A stretch of DNA of 64,000 nucleotides from Aliarcobacter sp017996075 (GTDB lineage Bacteria > Campylobacterota > Campylobacteria > Campylobacterales > Arcobacteraceae): the NCBI RefSeq assembly GCF_051062515.1, contig NZ_JAMXEK010000004.1; one strand, written 5' to 3'. Shown here piece by piece: positions 8,703 through 17,406 of this stretch; positions within the stretch are counted from its first letter, which is position 1; each line of letters starts with the position of its first letter. The notes under the pieces were generated by a model. The model was not told where the DNA came from. It saw only the letters and a list, made by a program, of their open reading frames with translations, and did not search any database. Both the position numbers and the translations under genes were made by a program.

Positions 8703-8999
8703 TTATTTAACTTTTGAAAAGTAGTAAGATAGTTGCTCAAGCTCTTCATCAGTGAAACCTTTTGTGTGCTTTTGCATCATATGTGTATCAACTCTTTTTC
8801 CAGTTTTGTACTCAAGTAAAGTTTGATACATATAATTCTTATCCAACCCAGCTATTTTTGGAATAGCAGTAGTAGATTTTCCATCAGTTCCATGACAGTT
8901 TGCACAAGAAAGAGATAGCATCTCTCCTCTTACAGGGTCATAATCTACAGCAAACGATAAACTTGCGATGCTTGCAAGTAAAAATGCCATTTTTTTCAT
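8703..8999 (-). CDS. fccA: Monohaem c-type cytochrome, sulfide dehydrogenase partner
   Basis: A 98-residue precursor with a Sec signal peptide (about residues 1-17, ending SFA) and one haem-binding motif CANCH at 32-36. M74 or M75 is the probable distal haem ligand, so the mature protein is a small class I cytochrome c. It is the first gene of the operon, with AAAGGAG before the ATG, and takes electrons from the flavoprotein encoded next. Many FccA proteins carry two haems; this single-haem form matches the version I know from Campylobacterota and other sulfide oxidisers, so the gene symbol is by role. Confidence 0.8.
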   Translation of the reverse strand: MKKMAFLLASIASLSFAVDYDPVRGEMLSLSCANCHGTDGKSTTAIPKIAGLDKNYMYQTLLEYKTGKRVDTHMMQKHTKGFTDEELEQLSYYFSKVK

Positions 9000-9149
9000 T
9001 TAATCTTCTCCTTTAATATAACAAATACAAATGAATGATAATTTAATAAACTTAATAAAAATTTAAAATATTCAATATATCTTATATAGAATTATAAAAA
9101 AAAATTATGTGTAAATTCTTCTCAATTTTTAATCTCATTTAAATTATAA

Positions 9150-9172
9150 AAATATTGCAAAATGCAATATTT
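9150..9172. promoter_or_regulatory. Perfect inverted repeat upstream of the Y-family polymerase, candidate operator
   Basis: AAATATTGCA-AAA-TGCAATATTT has 10-bp arms. A further copy of the half-site, AATATTGCA, lies at 9199-9207, immediately before the start codon at 9210. Two site positions flanking the 5' region of a damage-tolerance polymerase suggest repressor binding. Campylobacterota generally lack LexA, so the regulator, if any, is unknown. Confidence 0.45.
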
Positions 9173-9209
9173 ATTAATGAATTTATAAAAAAGATAGTAA
9201 TATTGCATT

Positions 9210-10475
9210 ATGTTTATTCACATTGATTTAGATTGCTATTTTGTATCAGCACAAAGAACTCTTGATAAAAGTTTACATAATATTCCCGTTGCTGTTGGTG
9301 GGAAAAGCAACGTAGATATTTTTTCAAAAACAATAGTAAAAAGAACAATGGCAACAAATCGTGCTAGTTTTTCAAGTAAAATTTTAGATAGTGAAGATGA
9401 AAAAAGTTCAAATGATTATTTTGTAGATGAAAATAATAAAATAAGAGGAATTATAACATCAGCATCTTATGAGGCAAGAGCTTTTGGAGTAAAAACAGCT
9501 ATGAGTGTAAACGAAGCTTTGAAACTTTGCCCAAATTTAAAGATGATACCACCAAATTATAATCTTTATGATGAGTTGTCTTCAAAATTAAAAGAGCTTT
9601 TAGAACTTGAAATTCCTCTTATAGAGCAGTTTTCTATTGATGAATTTTTTGGTGATTTAAGTGGTTATATCAAAGAGGATGAAGCAGAAGATTTTGCAAA
9701 AAAATTAAAAGATAAGATATTTAAAGAGTTAAATCTTCCTTGCTCTATAGGTTTAGCAAATACAAAATATTTATCAAAGCTTATGACAAATGAAGCAAAA
9801 CCAAACAATATAAAGCTTTTGAAAAAAGATAATATTGAGGAGTTTACAAAAAATATTTTAATAGAAAACTTTACAGGAATTGGAAAATCTTTTTGTGAAA
9901 AACTAAGTGGTTACAATATAAAAACTCTAGGAGATATTAGAAAAAATAAAAATCTATTTTACTCTTTTGGAAAAGTTGGAGTTGATACATATAATAGAGT
10001 TTGTGGGATAAAAGATAGTAAATTAAATATAACAAAAGAGAGAAAAAGCATAGGTATTGGAAGAAGTTTTGATGTAGTTTTTAGCAGAGATGAACTTAAA
10101 AGAAGAGTTATAATTTTAAGTAGATATTTGAGTTTTATAGTAAAAAAAGATGGACACAATCCTTTGTCTTTTCAAATACAAATAAAATATGAGTACAATA
10201 TTAAAACCAAAGCACAAGAAAATTGTAATAAAATTTTTAATGAATTTGATTTTAAAAACTCCATGATAAATCTTTTTTTACAAGCAGATAAACACAGAAA
10301 TCATGGAGTTATTCAACTATATATTACTGTTTTTAATTTTGCAAAAAAAGGAGAACATACTTATAATTTATTTGAGTATGAAGATGATCTAAAAAAAGAT
10401 AAATTGAGTAAAAATATACAAAATCTAAGAGAAAAATTTGGGATTGATATTCTAAAAAGTGCTTTTGAACTATAG
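9210..10475 (+). CDS. Y-family DNA polymerase (Pol IV/UmuC-like)
   Basis: A 421-residue translesion polymerase. The first carboxylate motif IDLDCYF is at residues 5-11 and the catalytic SIDE at 142-145. A helix-hairpin-helix region (about residues 220-250, with GIGKS) and a little-finger domain follow. Between VGG (residue 31) and GIITSASYEARAFGV (from residue 80) lies an insert of nearly 50 residues absent from E. coli DinB; I recall similar inserts in other Campylobacterota homologues. It sits upstream of a RecD2-like helicase, a plausible DNA-repair neighbourhood, but a hairpin and a TATAAT separate them. The ATG at 9210 is preceded by no strong ribosome site. Confidence 0.88.
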   Translation: MFIHIDLDCYFVSAQRTLDKSLHNIPVAVGGKSNVDIFSKTIVKRTMATNRASFSSKILDSEDEKSSNDYFVDENNKIRGIITSASYEARAFGVKTAMSVNEALKLCPNLKMIPPNYNLYDELSSKLKELLELEIPLIEQFSIDEFFGDLSGYIKEDEAEDFAKKLKDKIFKELNLPCSIGLANTKYLSKLMTNEAKPNNIKLLKKDNIEEFTKNILIENFTGIGKSFCEKLSGYNIKTLGDIRKNKNLFYSFGKVGVDTYNRVCGIKDSKLNITKERKSIGIGRSFDVVFSRDELKRRVIILSRYLSFIVKKDGHNPLSFQIQIKYEYNIKTKAQENCNKIFNEFDFKNSMINLFLQADKHRNHGVIQLYITVFNFAKKGEHTYNLFEYEDDLKKDKLSKNIQNLREKFGIDILKSAFEL

Positions 10476-10506
10476 TTAAAATATGACAATTTGTAATATT
10501 TTAACT
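10474..10506. terminator. Hairpin overlapping the polymerase stop codon
   Basis: An 11-bp perfect stem (AGTTAAAATAT with ATATTTTAACT) starts inside the TAG stop at 10473-10475 and is followed by ATTTT. The lower stem is all A/T apart from one G-C pair. Confidence 0.45.
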
Positions 10507-10525
10507 ATTTTAAAATAGATTTAGT

Positions 10526-10531
10526 TATAAT
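10526..10531 (+). promoter_or_regulatory. -10 box before the helicase operon
   Basis: TATAAT in GTTATAATC, about 69 bases before the ATG at 10595, in the spacer that follows the polymerase hairpin. It suggests that the small gene and the helicase have their own promoter. Confidence 0.4.
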
Positions 10532-10594
10532 CACCAGAATTTAAAAAAGTGGATATAAAAAATAATATGAGTTTAAAAATGTTAAAGTCAAAAA

Positions 10595-10960
10595 ATGGGT
10601 TTTGAAATAAACGAAAAACAGTTAAGAATTCGTTATATAAGAGTTGTTGAGAAATTTCTAACAAGAACAATATCTTTGTTGAAACTAGAAAATTTTAATA
10701 AAGAACTTTTTTTAAAAAGAACTTCAAAAAATTATGAAGATATGTGTAAATCACAAAAAGTTGATCTTTATTCAGATTATTACTCTTTACTAAATAGTTT
10801 TATTGAGAAAACTATTTCTTTTACAAAAAATCCTAGTGAAAGTTTTGAAGACGAGAGAGCTATACTTTTAAAAGAGGCAAATTTACTTCAAAAAGAGAAA
10901 AATAAAAGTTCATATAAAAAAGATAAGCATAAAAAAGATAAGTATGATGATGGAAACTAA
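10595..10960 (+). CDS. Unknown 121-residue basic protein
   Basis: I do not recognise this protein. It is predicted mostly helical, with a strongly charged C-terminal tail of alternating Lys, Asp and Ser (KKDKHKKDKYDDGN). No signal peptide, membrane segment or metal motif is visible. Its 3' end overlaps the helicase start by 17 bases, so the two are co-translated and may work together. The start is uncertain: no good ribosome site precedes 10595, whereas a 12-codon frame (10567-10605) with GTGGAT upstream overlaps it out of frame and could be a leader peptide or a sign of a different start. Confidence 0.6.
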   Translation: MGFEINEKQLRIRYIRVVEKFLTRTISLLKLENFNKELFLKRTSKNYEDMCKSQKVDLYSDYYSLLNSFIEKTISFTKNPSESFEDERAILLKEANLLQKEKNKSSYKKDKHKKDKYDDGN

Positions 10961-13274
10961 TGAAAAAAGCTTCAATCTTAGTGGAGTTTTAAAAAAAGTT
11001 TTATACAAAAATGATGAAACAAAATATACTATTGCAGTTTTAGAAAATAATCAAAAAATTTGTGGAGTCTATTTTGATGCAGATATTGAAAAACTTGTAG
11101 GAGAAGAGATACTATTAACTGGAAATTGGATAACTCATAGTAAATATGGAGTTCAATTTGAGTTTAATACTCTGCAAGTAAAAGAGCACGAACTCTTTTT
11201 TTTCCTTACTAAAATAATCAAAGGTTTTACAAAAAAATCAGCAACAGAGATTTTAGAAAAATATGGGGAAGAAGGCTTAATAAAGATTTTAGATGAAAAT
11301 CCAAATGAACTTTTAAATTTTAAAGGTATTAAAGAGAAAAAACTAAAATCTATTTTAAACTCTTGGCACTCTTTTAAGCACCTTAGAGAACTAGGAGCTT
11401 TTTTGGGTAAATTTGGAGTTACTTCAAATCTAATTACAAAAATATACTCAACTTTTAGTGAAGTTGAAAACTTAATTGAAAAGATAAAACAAAATCCATA
11501 TATGTTAATAAATATAAAAGGGATAGGATTTAAAAGAGCAGATGAGATAGCAAAAGCTTTAGGAATAGATGTAAAATCACCTTTTAGAATAAAAGCTTGT
11601 TTAAATTATACTTTAAGAGAGTATTGCGATAATAACGGCAACTCTTCAATAGATAAATTTCATCTTTATAAACTTCTAGATGATAGTTTGAGGTTTTCAA
11701 AAGAGGAGCTACTTTATGAAAATATATTAGTTGAAATGTTAGCAAAAGAGGAGATTTATAGTACAACTCAAAATCGTATTGCTCTTTCAATGTTATATTA
11801 TTGTGAAAAGAAAATATTAGATTTTTTTAATATAAGAAAAGATAGTAAAAATAAAAAAATCATAGATAGTTTTGATGAATATTTAGAAAAAAAACAAAAA
11901 ACTTTGGGGTTTACTCTAAGTAGTGAACAACAAAAAGCAGTTGAATTAATAAATTCTGGAGAAAAAACGCTATTTTTAATAGGATATGCAGGAACAGGAA
12001 AATCTACTTCAAGTAGAGCTATTTTGGAGCTTCTTGAAGAGATTGTGAATTATGATGACATTATAGCTATTGCTTTAAGTGGAATCGCAAGTCAAAGAAT
12101 AAGTGATACAACAGGTTACAACTCAAGCACAATTCAAAGTCTTTTAGTAAAACATAAAGAGAAAGATTTTTTTCCATATAAAGTTATTTTACTAGATGAA
12201 GCTTCAATGGTAAATTCTGTTACCTTTTCTCAAATTATAAGTAAAATAAGTGATGATACAATTTTTATAATTGTTGGAGATGATGGACAGCTTCCAGCTA
12301 TTGGAGCTGGAAATATATTAGCTGATAGTATAAAATATGAATTAGCACCTATTTGTAAACTTACAAAAATTTATAGACAAAATGAGAATCAAGCAATAGC
12401 AGTAATTGCAAATGATATAAGAAAAGGTGAATTGCCAAATTATAAAGAAGAGTATGAGGATTTTAAGTTTGTTGATGTATCAATAGGAAATTACTACTCT
12501 ATGAAAAATTCTTTAAGTCAAAATGAATTTTCAGATATGAGAGGTGAGAATAGTGATTATATTTTAAATAATATTTTAAATATTGCAAGTAATTATATAC
12601 AAAATTACTATGATTTTATAAAAGAGAAAAATATAGGAAAAGCACTTACTTTGTTTCAAGTAATTACACCTATGAAAGGTGGAGTTTTAGGAGTTGAAAA
12701 TTTAAATATAGAACTTCAAAGACTGTTTAATCATACAAAAAATAAAAGTTTGAAGATAAAAGAGATTGAATATAAGCTTACAGATAAAGTAATTCATATA
12801 AAAAATGAGAATATGAAAGCTCAAACTATGAGTATGTATAAATCAAACTCTACTGAATTTATGGAAAGAAGAGTTTATAACGGACAGCTCGGACTTGTTA
12901 TAAAATTGGATTTTGATGAAAAAAAGTGTGTAGTTTTATATCCAAATGATGATATGGTAGTATTTTATGACTTTGATAATATTCATCATCTTCTAAATTT
13001 GGCATATTGTCTAACAATTCACAAAACACAAGGAATGGAGTATGAAAATGCTTTAATTCCTATGAGTTTCTCACACTACATAATGCACAACACAAAACTA
13101 CTTTATACAGCAATAACAAGAGCAAAAAGTATGTGTTTTATTGTTGGAGAAGAAGAAGCTTTTAAAAGTGCTTGTAAAAAAATAGAAGTAACAATAAGAG
13201 AGAGTGTTATAAATGATTTATTGTGCAATAAAGATAGAAAAATTGAAACAAATAGTTTATCCATAAGCGTTTAA
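10944..13274 (+). CDS. RecD2-like ATP-dependent 5'-3' DNA helicase
   Basis: A 776-residue superfamily 1B helicase. The N-terminal OB-like and helix-hairpin-helix region (about residues 90-215, with repeated FKGI and GIGFKRADEIAKALG) marks RecD2 rather than the RecD subunit of RecBCD. Walker A is near residue 347 (GYAGTGKST), motif II near 418 (LLDEASMV), motif V near 693 (TIHKTQGMEYE) and AITRAK follows as motif VI. It begins with three consecutive ATG codons (10944, 10947, 10950), overlapping the upstream small gene; which is used cannot be decided. RecD2 proteins act in replication-fork repair without RecBC. Confidence 0.88.
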   Translation: MMMETNEKSFNLSGVLKKVLYKNDETKYTIAVLENNQKICGVYFDADIEKLVGEEILLTGNWITHSKYGVQFEFNTLQVKEHELFFFLTKIIKGFTKKSATEILEKYGEEGLIKILDENPNELLNFKGIKEKKLKSILNSWHSFKHLRELGAFLGKFGVTSNLITKIYSTFSEVENLIEKIKQNPYMLINIKGIGFKRADEIAKALGIDVKSPFRIKACLNYTLREYCDNNGNSSIDKFHLYKLLDDSLRFSKEELLYENILVEMLAKEEIYSTTQNRIALSMLYYCEKKILDFFNIRKDSKNKKIIDSFDEYLEKKQKTLGFTLSSEQQKAVELINSGEKTLFLIGYAGTGKSTSSRAILELLEEIVNYDDIIAIALSGIASQRISDTTGYNSSTIQSLLVKHKEKDFFPYKVILLDEASMVNSVTFSQIISKISDDTIFIIVGDDGQLPAIGAGNILADSIKYELAPICKLTKIYRQNENQAIAVIANDIRKGELPNYKEEYEDFKFVDVSIGNYYSMKNSLSQNEFSDMRGENSDYILNNILNIASNYIQNYYDFIKEKNIGKALTLFQVITPMKGGVLGVENLNIELQRLFNHTKNKSLKIKEIEYKLTDKVIHIKNENMKAQTMSMYKSNSTEFMERRVYNGQLGLVIKLDFDEKKCVVLYPNDDMVVFYDFDNIHHLLNLAYCLTIHKTQGMEYENALIPMSFSHYIMHNTKLLYTAITRAKSMCFIVGEEEAFKSACKKIEVTIRESVINDLLCNKDRKIETNSLSISV

Positions 13275-13300
13275 ATAACATAAAAGCAAGATTTTTGTAT

Positions 13301-13306
13301 TATAAT
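13301..13306 (+). promoter_or_regulatory. -10 box for the ppiD-like/fts operon
   Basis: TATAAT lies 28 bases before the ATG at 13335, with TAAGGG as ribosome site between. It probably drives the ppiD-like, ftsA and ftsZ genes, which have almost no gaps between them. Confidence 0.5.
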
Positions 13307-13334
13307 CTCTAAATTTTTTTTAAGGGTTTATTTT

Positions 13335-14801
13335 ATGATAACTTGGATGCAAAGACATAAAAAGTGGTTGGTTATTACGATTTGGATTAGTACTATTGCC
13401 TTTGTAGGTGCTGGATTTGTAGGTTGGGGATCATATGACTATGGTAGTAAAGGTGGCGTTGTTGCGACTGTTGGAGATAAAGAGATTAGTGTAGAAGAGT
13501 ACCAACAAGAGTATTCAAATCTTTATAATCAATATTCACAAATTTTTGGAGCATCTTTTAATAAAGAGTTAGCAGAGCAATTAAGATTAAAAGATGTTGC
13601 ATTTTCTCAACTTTTACAAAAAAATCTTCTTATGTCTTATGGTAGCTCTTTAGGTTTGATGGTAACTGATGAAGAGATTGCAAAAGAGTTGATTAATTAT
13701 GAAGAGTTTAAAGTAGATGGTAAATTCAATAAAAATCAATATGTAAATGTTTTACAACAAAATAGAATGTCACCTCAAGAGTTTGAAACTAGTCTTAAAA
13801 ATTCAATACTTTTTCAAAAAGTTCAAGCTCTTTTTAGTATAGAACCAACTCCAAATGAGATAGAAAATATTAGCAAACTTCTATTTATAGAAGATGATAT
13901 TACTTATAAAATATTAACTTTGGATGATGTTGATGTAAATAGTGTTGATGAAAATGAGCTTAAAAAATATTTTGATGAAAATCAAAATGCATTTAAAAGT
14001 GAAGTTTCTTATGATTTAGAAATAAAAGAGTTTCCTCTTTCTACTTCTACTTCTACACAAGAAGATATAAAAAATCATTTTGACAAATTTAAAAGTGACT
14101 ATAAATTTGAAGATGGAAAGTTAAAATCTTTTGAAGAAGCAAAAGAAGAGATTATAAAAGACTTGGATGAGAGCTTTAGTAAAAAAGAGGCTCTTACTCT
14201 TTATTTAAAACTTAAAAAAGCTGAAGATAATTTTGATAAAAAAGTAACTTATTTAGAAACTAAAATTCCATTTTCACCTGAAAATGTTCAAAAAATTAAA
14301 GAGTTAAAAAAAGAAGAGATTTTAAAACCATTTTTTGAAAATAACAAATTTTATATAGTAAAACTGGCAAAAGTAAACTCTTCTGTTAATTTAACTTTTG
14401 AACAAGCAAAAGCAAAAGTACTTGAAAACTTTAAACTTAATCTGAAATCAAAAAAATTAGATGAATTAGCACAAAATAGTCTAAAAGATTTTAAAGGAAA
14501 TGAAGCAACTGGAATAAACAGAGCTAGTGCTGCTAAAATTAAAGGATTAAACGAGCAAGAAGCAATAGAGTTTTTAGGACAACTTTTTGCTAGTTCTACA
14601 AAAGATGGAATTGCAAAAGTTGGTTCAAAAGTTGTTTTATATAAAGTAATTGACTCAAAAATGGCTTCTTATGACAAAGCAAAAGATAGTTTTGTACGAG
14701 ATGAAATAAAACAAGTTCAAAATTCTGATTTATTGTCAAATTTACTTAAAAAACTTGAAAATAGTATTGCAATAAAAACATTAATGGAAACAAAGGAGTA
14801 G
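13335..14801 (+). CDS. SurA/PpiD-like membrane-anchored periplasmic chaperone
   Basis: A 488-residue protein with a short cytoplasmic N-terminus (MITWMQRHKKW), one membrane anchor (about residues 11-31) and a long, charged, helical periplasmic part beginning with the SurA_N/PpiD signature GDKEISVEEYQQEY. This layout matches PpiD, which helps proteins leaving the Sec channel to fold. The central region expected to be the parvulin domain (about residues 210-345) is poorly conserved and I cannot see its usual active-site motifs, so it may be a chaperone without isomerase activity. It is first in an operon with ftsA (2-base gap) and ftsZ. Confidence 0.8.
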   Translation: MITWMQRHKKWLVITIWISTIAFVGAGFVGWGSYDYGSKGGVVATVGDKEISVEEYQQEYSNLYNQYSQIFGASFNKELAEQLRLKDVAFSQLLQKNLLMSYGSSLGLMVTDEEIAKELINYEEFKVDGKFNKNQYVNVLQQNRMSPQEFETSLKNSILFQKVQALFSIEPTPNEIENISKLLFIEDDITYKILTLDDVDVNSVDENELKKYFDENQNAFKSEVSYDLEIKEFPLSTSTSTQEDIKNHFDKFKSDYKFEDGKLKSFEEAKEEIIKDLDESFSKKEALTLYLKLKKAEDNFDKKVTYLETKIPFSPENVQKIKELKKEEILKPFFENNKFYIVKLAKVNSSVNLTFEQAKAKVLENFKLNLKSKKLDELAQNSLKDFKGNEATGINRASAAKIKGLNEQEAIEFLGQLFASSTKDGIAKVGSKVVLYKVIDSKMASYDKAKDSFVRDEIKQVQNSDLLSNLLKKLENSIAIKTLMETKE

Positions 14802-14803
14802 TT

Positions 14804-16186
14804 TTGAATAATACAAATGATATTTTTCTTACAATAAATATTGGTTCTAGTGTTACAAGTGCAGTAATTTCTAAACCAAAATATGATTTAGACAATAGTA
14901 TTGAAATTTTAGGTTTTGGTGTTCAAGATAGTGTTGGAGTAAATAAAGGACTTATCACAAATATTGAAGATGTTTCAAGAACAATAAAAGATGCAATACT
15001 TCAAGCAAAAGAGAGTGTAACAGAGACTATTGGAACAACTGTTGTATCTATTTCTGGAAATTATACAAGAGGAATAAAAGCAACTGGATATGTAACTATT
15101 CCAAATGGACTTGTTTCTGAAACAGATATAAATCAAGCAATGCAAATGGCTCTTTCAAACTCTATAATTTTGCCTGAATATGATGTTGTTCATGTAATTC
15201 CACTATTTTTTAAAGTAGATGATCAAGAAGTTGAAAACCCTTTTAATATGAATGGTTCAAAACTTGAAGCATCTGTTTATATTGTAACTGCAAAAAGAAA
15301 TGCACTAATTAACATAAAATCAGCACTAAGAATTTTTGGTATAGATGATGTTAGATTTGTACTTGATTCTTATGCTGCTTCTTTGGCAGTTTTAGATGAA
15401 CAACAAAAAAGAATTGGTGCAGTTGTTATTAACTTAGGTGCTTCAACAACTGAGTTTGTTTATCATAAAGGGAATTCTATAATTTATAATGGATTTATTC
15501 CAGTTGGTTCAAAAAACATTACAAATGATTTATCTTTGATGTTAAATACACCTCTTAGAACAGCTGAAAAGATAAAAATAGAGTATGGTTCTTTAATCAA
15601 AGATTACTTTGGAAATGGAGAAGTTGGACCTTCAAATGTTGGAGTTTCTCAAATAAATGACGAAGAGTATTTTAAAGAGTTTCCACTAGGGCATATTCAA
15701 ACAATTATTCATGCAAGAGTTGAAGAGCTTTTGGTTTTAGTTAAAAATGAGTTAAAAAAGAATGCTTTACTTGATAATATTGGTTCAGGAATAGTACTAA
15801 CAGGTGGAATGAGTGAACTAGGTGGAATAAAAGAGCTTACAAAAAATATTTTTGAGAAAATTCCAGTAACAGTTTCGGCTCCAAAAAATCTTCCAAATTC
15901 ATTTAGAGTTAGTTTTGATGAACCAAATATGGCAACAGTTGTTGGATTAATTATGTTTGCTTTAGGAATGAATAGAGGTTATCAATTAGATTCTAGTAAA
16001 AAATTGATTAGACCTATTAGAAAAGGTCAAGCTCATGATAAGTTTATTGCTCCAACAACTTCACACATTGGACAATCTGGACCTGATATGAGAATACGAA
16101 CAAATGATACAATCTTAGACCCTTTGCCAAAAGATAAAAAGAAAAAAGGTCTTGGAATTTGGAAAAAAATTGAGGAGTGGTTTTAA
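14804..16186 (+). CDS. ftsA: Cell division protein FtsA
   Basis: A 460-residue actin-like ATPase that tethers FtsZ to the inner membrane. The first phosphate loop is NIGSSVTSAV (about residues 12-21) and the second is VVINLGASTTEFV (about 208-220); near the C-terminus an extended linker leads to an amphipathic membrane-targeting helix, GLGIWKKIEEWF. The start is TTG at 14804, two bases after the ppiD-like stop, with AAAGGAG at a suitable distance. The stop shares its last A with the ftsZ ATG. Confidence 0.95.
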   Translation: MNNTNDIFLTINIGSSVTSAVISKPKYDLDNSIEILGFGVQDSVGVNKGLITNIEDVSRTIKDAILQAKESVTETIGTTVVSISGNYTRGIKATGYVTIPNGLVSETDINQAMQMALSNSIILPEYDVVHVIPLFFKVDDQEVENPFNMNGSKLEASVYIVTAKRNALINIKSALRIFGIDDVRFVLDSYAASLAVLDEQQKRIGAVVINLGASTTEFVYHKGNSIIYNGFIPVGSKNITNDLSLMLNTPLRTAEKIKIEYGSLIKDYFGNGEVGPSNVGVSQINDEEYFKEFPLGHIQTIIHARVEELLVLVKNELKKNALLDNIGSGIVLTGGMSELGGIKELTKNIFEKIPVTVSAPKNLPNSFRVSFDEPNMATVVGLIMFALGMNRGYQLDSSKKLIRPIRKGQAHDKFIAPTTSHIGQSGPDMRIRTNDTILDPLPKDKKKKGLGIWKKIEEWF

Positions 16187-17343
16187 TGGAAAATAGTAGC
16201 AGTCATAATCTATTTAGAGTAGATGATATAACGATAAAAGAGGATATGCCTACAAAAGCACTATCAAATAATCTTCCAAAAATCGCTGTAATAGGTGTTG
16301 GTGGAGGTGGTTGTAATATGATTAATTATATGATTGAAGAAGGTACTCATATGATTGATTTGATAGTTGCAAATACAGATTTAAAAGTTCTTCATATTTC
16401 AAAAGCTCCAAAAAAGATTGAATTAGGACCTATGCTTACAAATGGTTTTGGTGCTGGAATGGATCCAGAAGTTGGAAGAAACTCAGCACTTGAAAGTTAT
16501 GATGAGATAAAAGAGACATTAAAAGGTTCAGACATTGTTTTTGTTGCCGCTGGATTAGGTGGAGGTACTGGAACAGGTGCAGCTCCTATTATTGCAAAAG
16601 CAGCTAGAGAAGTTGGAGCATTGACTGTTTCTGTTGTTACTAAGCCTTTTGGTTTTGAAGGGCGAATGAGAGCTGCTTTGGCAAATTTAGGTCTTGAAGA
16701 ACTTAAAAAAGTTAGTGATTCTTTGATTGTTATTGCAAATGATAAACTAAGAGAAGCTGTTGATGAGACAATTGGTATAAAAAATGCCTTTAAAGTTACA
16801 GATAATATTTTATATCAAGCTGTAAATGGAATGAGCCAAGTTATATTAAATCCAGGTAGTGGAAATGATATAAATGCCGATTTTGCAGATGTTAAAACTA
16901 TTATGAAGCATAAAGGTATTGCTTTGATGGGAATAGGAAAAGCAAAAGGTGATGAAGCTACAAGCAGAGCTTTGGACAATGCTATTAACTCTCCTTTACT
17001 AGAAAAAGTACCTTTGGATGGAGCAAAAGGAATTTTAATTCACTTTACAATAAGTCCAGAAATATCGCTTTTTGCAATAGAAGATGTTATGAATAACATA
17101 AATCAAAGAGTAGATATAAATGCTCAGATTATTTTTGGAACTACAACAGATACAGACTTTGAAAGAGATGAAGTAAAAATTACTATCATAGCAACTGGAT
17201 TTGAATCTAAAAATGAGATAAAAGAAGAACAAAAAGAGAGTGATGAAAATGAGATTGAAGCTATAAAAGTTGAAGCAGTTGAAAGCACTCTTGATACTCC
17301 ACCTCTTATGAGAGGTTATACAGTAGAGTATCCTCTTCACTAA
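16186..17343 (+). CDS. ftsZ: Cell division protein FtsZ
   Basis: The tubulin-like GTPase that forms the division ring; 385 residues from ATG 16186. The nucleotide-binding glycines GVGGGGCN open the fold and the tubulin signature GLGGGTGTGAAP lies near residue 120. The C-terminus ends in a linker rich in Glu and Lys and a short conserved tail, DTPPLMRGY, the likely FtsA-binding peptide. I chose ATG 16186 over the in-frame GTG at 16177 because GAGGAG at 16172-16177 is then correctly spaced and the ATG overlaps the ftsA stop by one base. Confidence 0.97.
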   Translation: MENSSSHNLFRVDDITIKEDMPTKALSNNLPKIAVIGVGGGGCNMINYMIEEGTHMIDLIVANTDLKVLHISKAPKKIELGPMLTNGFGAGMDPEVGRNSALESYDEIKETLKGSDIVFVAAGLGGGTGTGAAPIIAKAAREVGALTVSVVTKPFGFEGRMRAALANLGLEELKKVSDSLIVIANDKLREAVDETIGIKNAFKVTDNILYQAVNGMSQVILNPGSGNDINADFADVKTIMKHKGIALMGIGKAKGDEATSRALDNAINSPLLEKVPLDGAKGILIHFTISPEISLFAIEDVMNNINQRVDINAQIIFGTTTDTDFERDEVKITIIATGFESKNEIKEEQKESDENEIEAIKVEAVESTLDTPPLMRGYTVEYPLH

Positions 17344-17363
17344 AGTTATTTAATAAAATATAT

Positions 17364-17405
17364 AAGCATATAAACTCAAATATTTGAGCTTGTATGCTTT
17401 TTTTA
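17364..17405 (+). terminator. Strong rho-independent terminator after ftsZ
   Basis: A long interrupted hairpin: outer arms AAGCATA (17364-17370) and TATGCTT (17393-17399), inner arms CTCAAAT and ATTTGAG, followed directly by a T-run to about 17405. It also separates ftsZ from the convergent TsuA-like gene. Confidence 0.8.
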
Positions 17406-17406
17406 T

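Noticed and set aside
10595..10610. Frameshift joining the 12-codon frame at 10567 to the small gene at 10595
   Set aside because: Removing one base from the A-run leads to an immediate stop, and no homologue is at hand to show a longer N-terminus.
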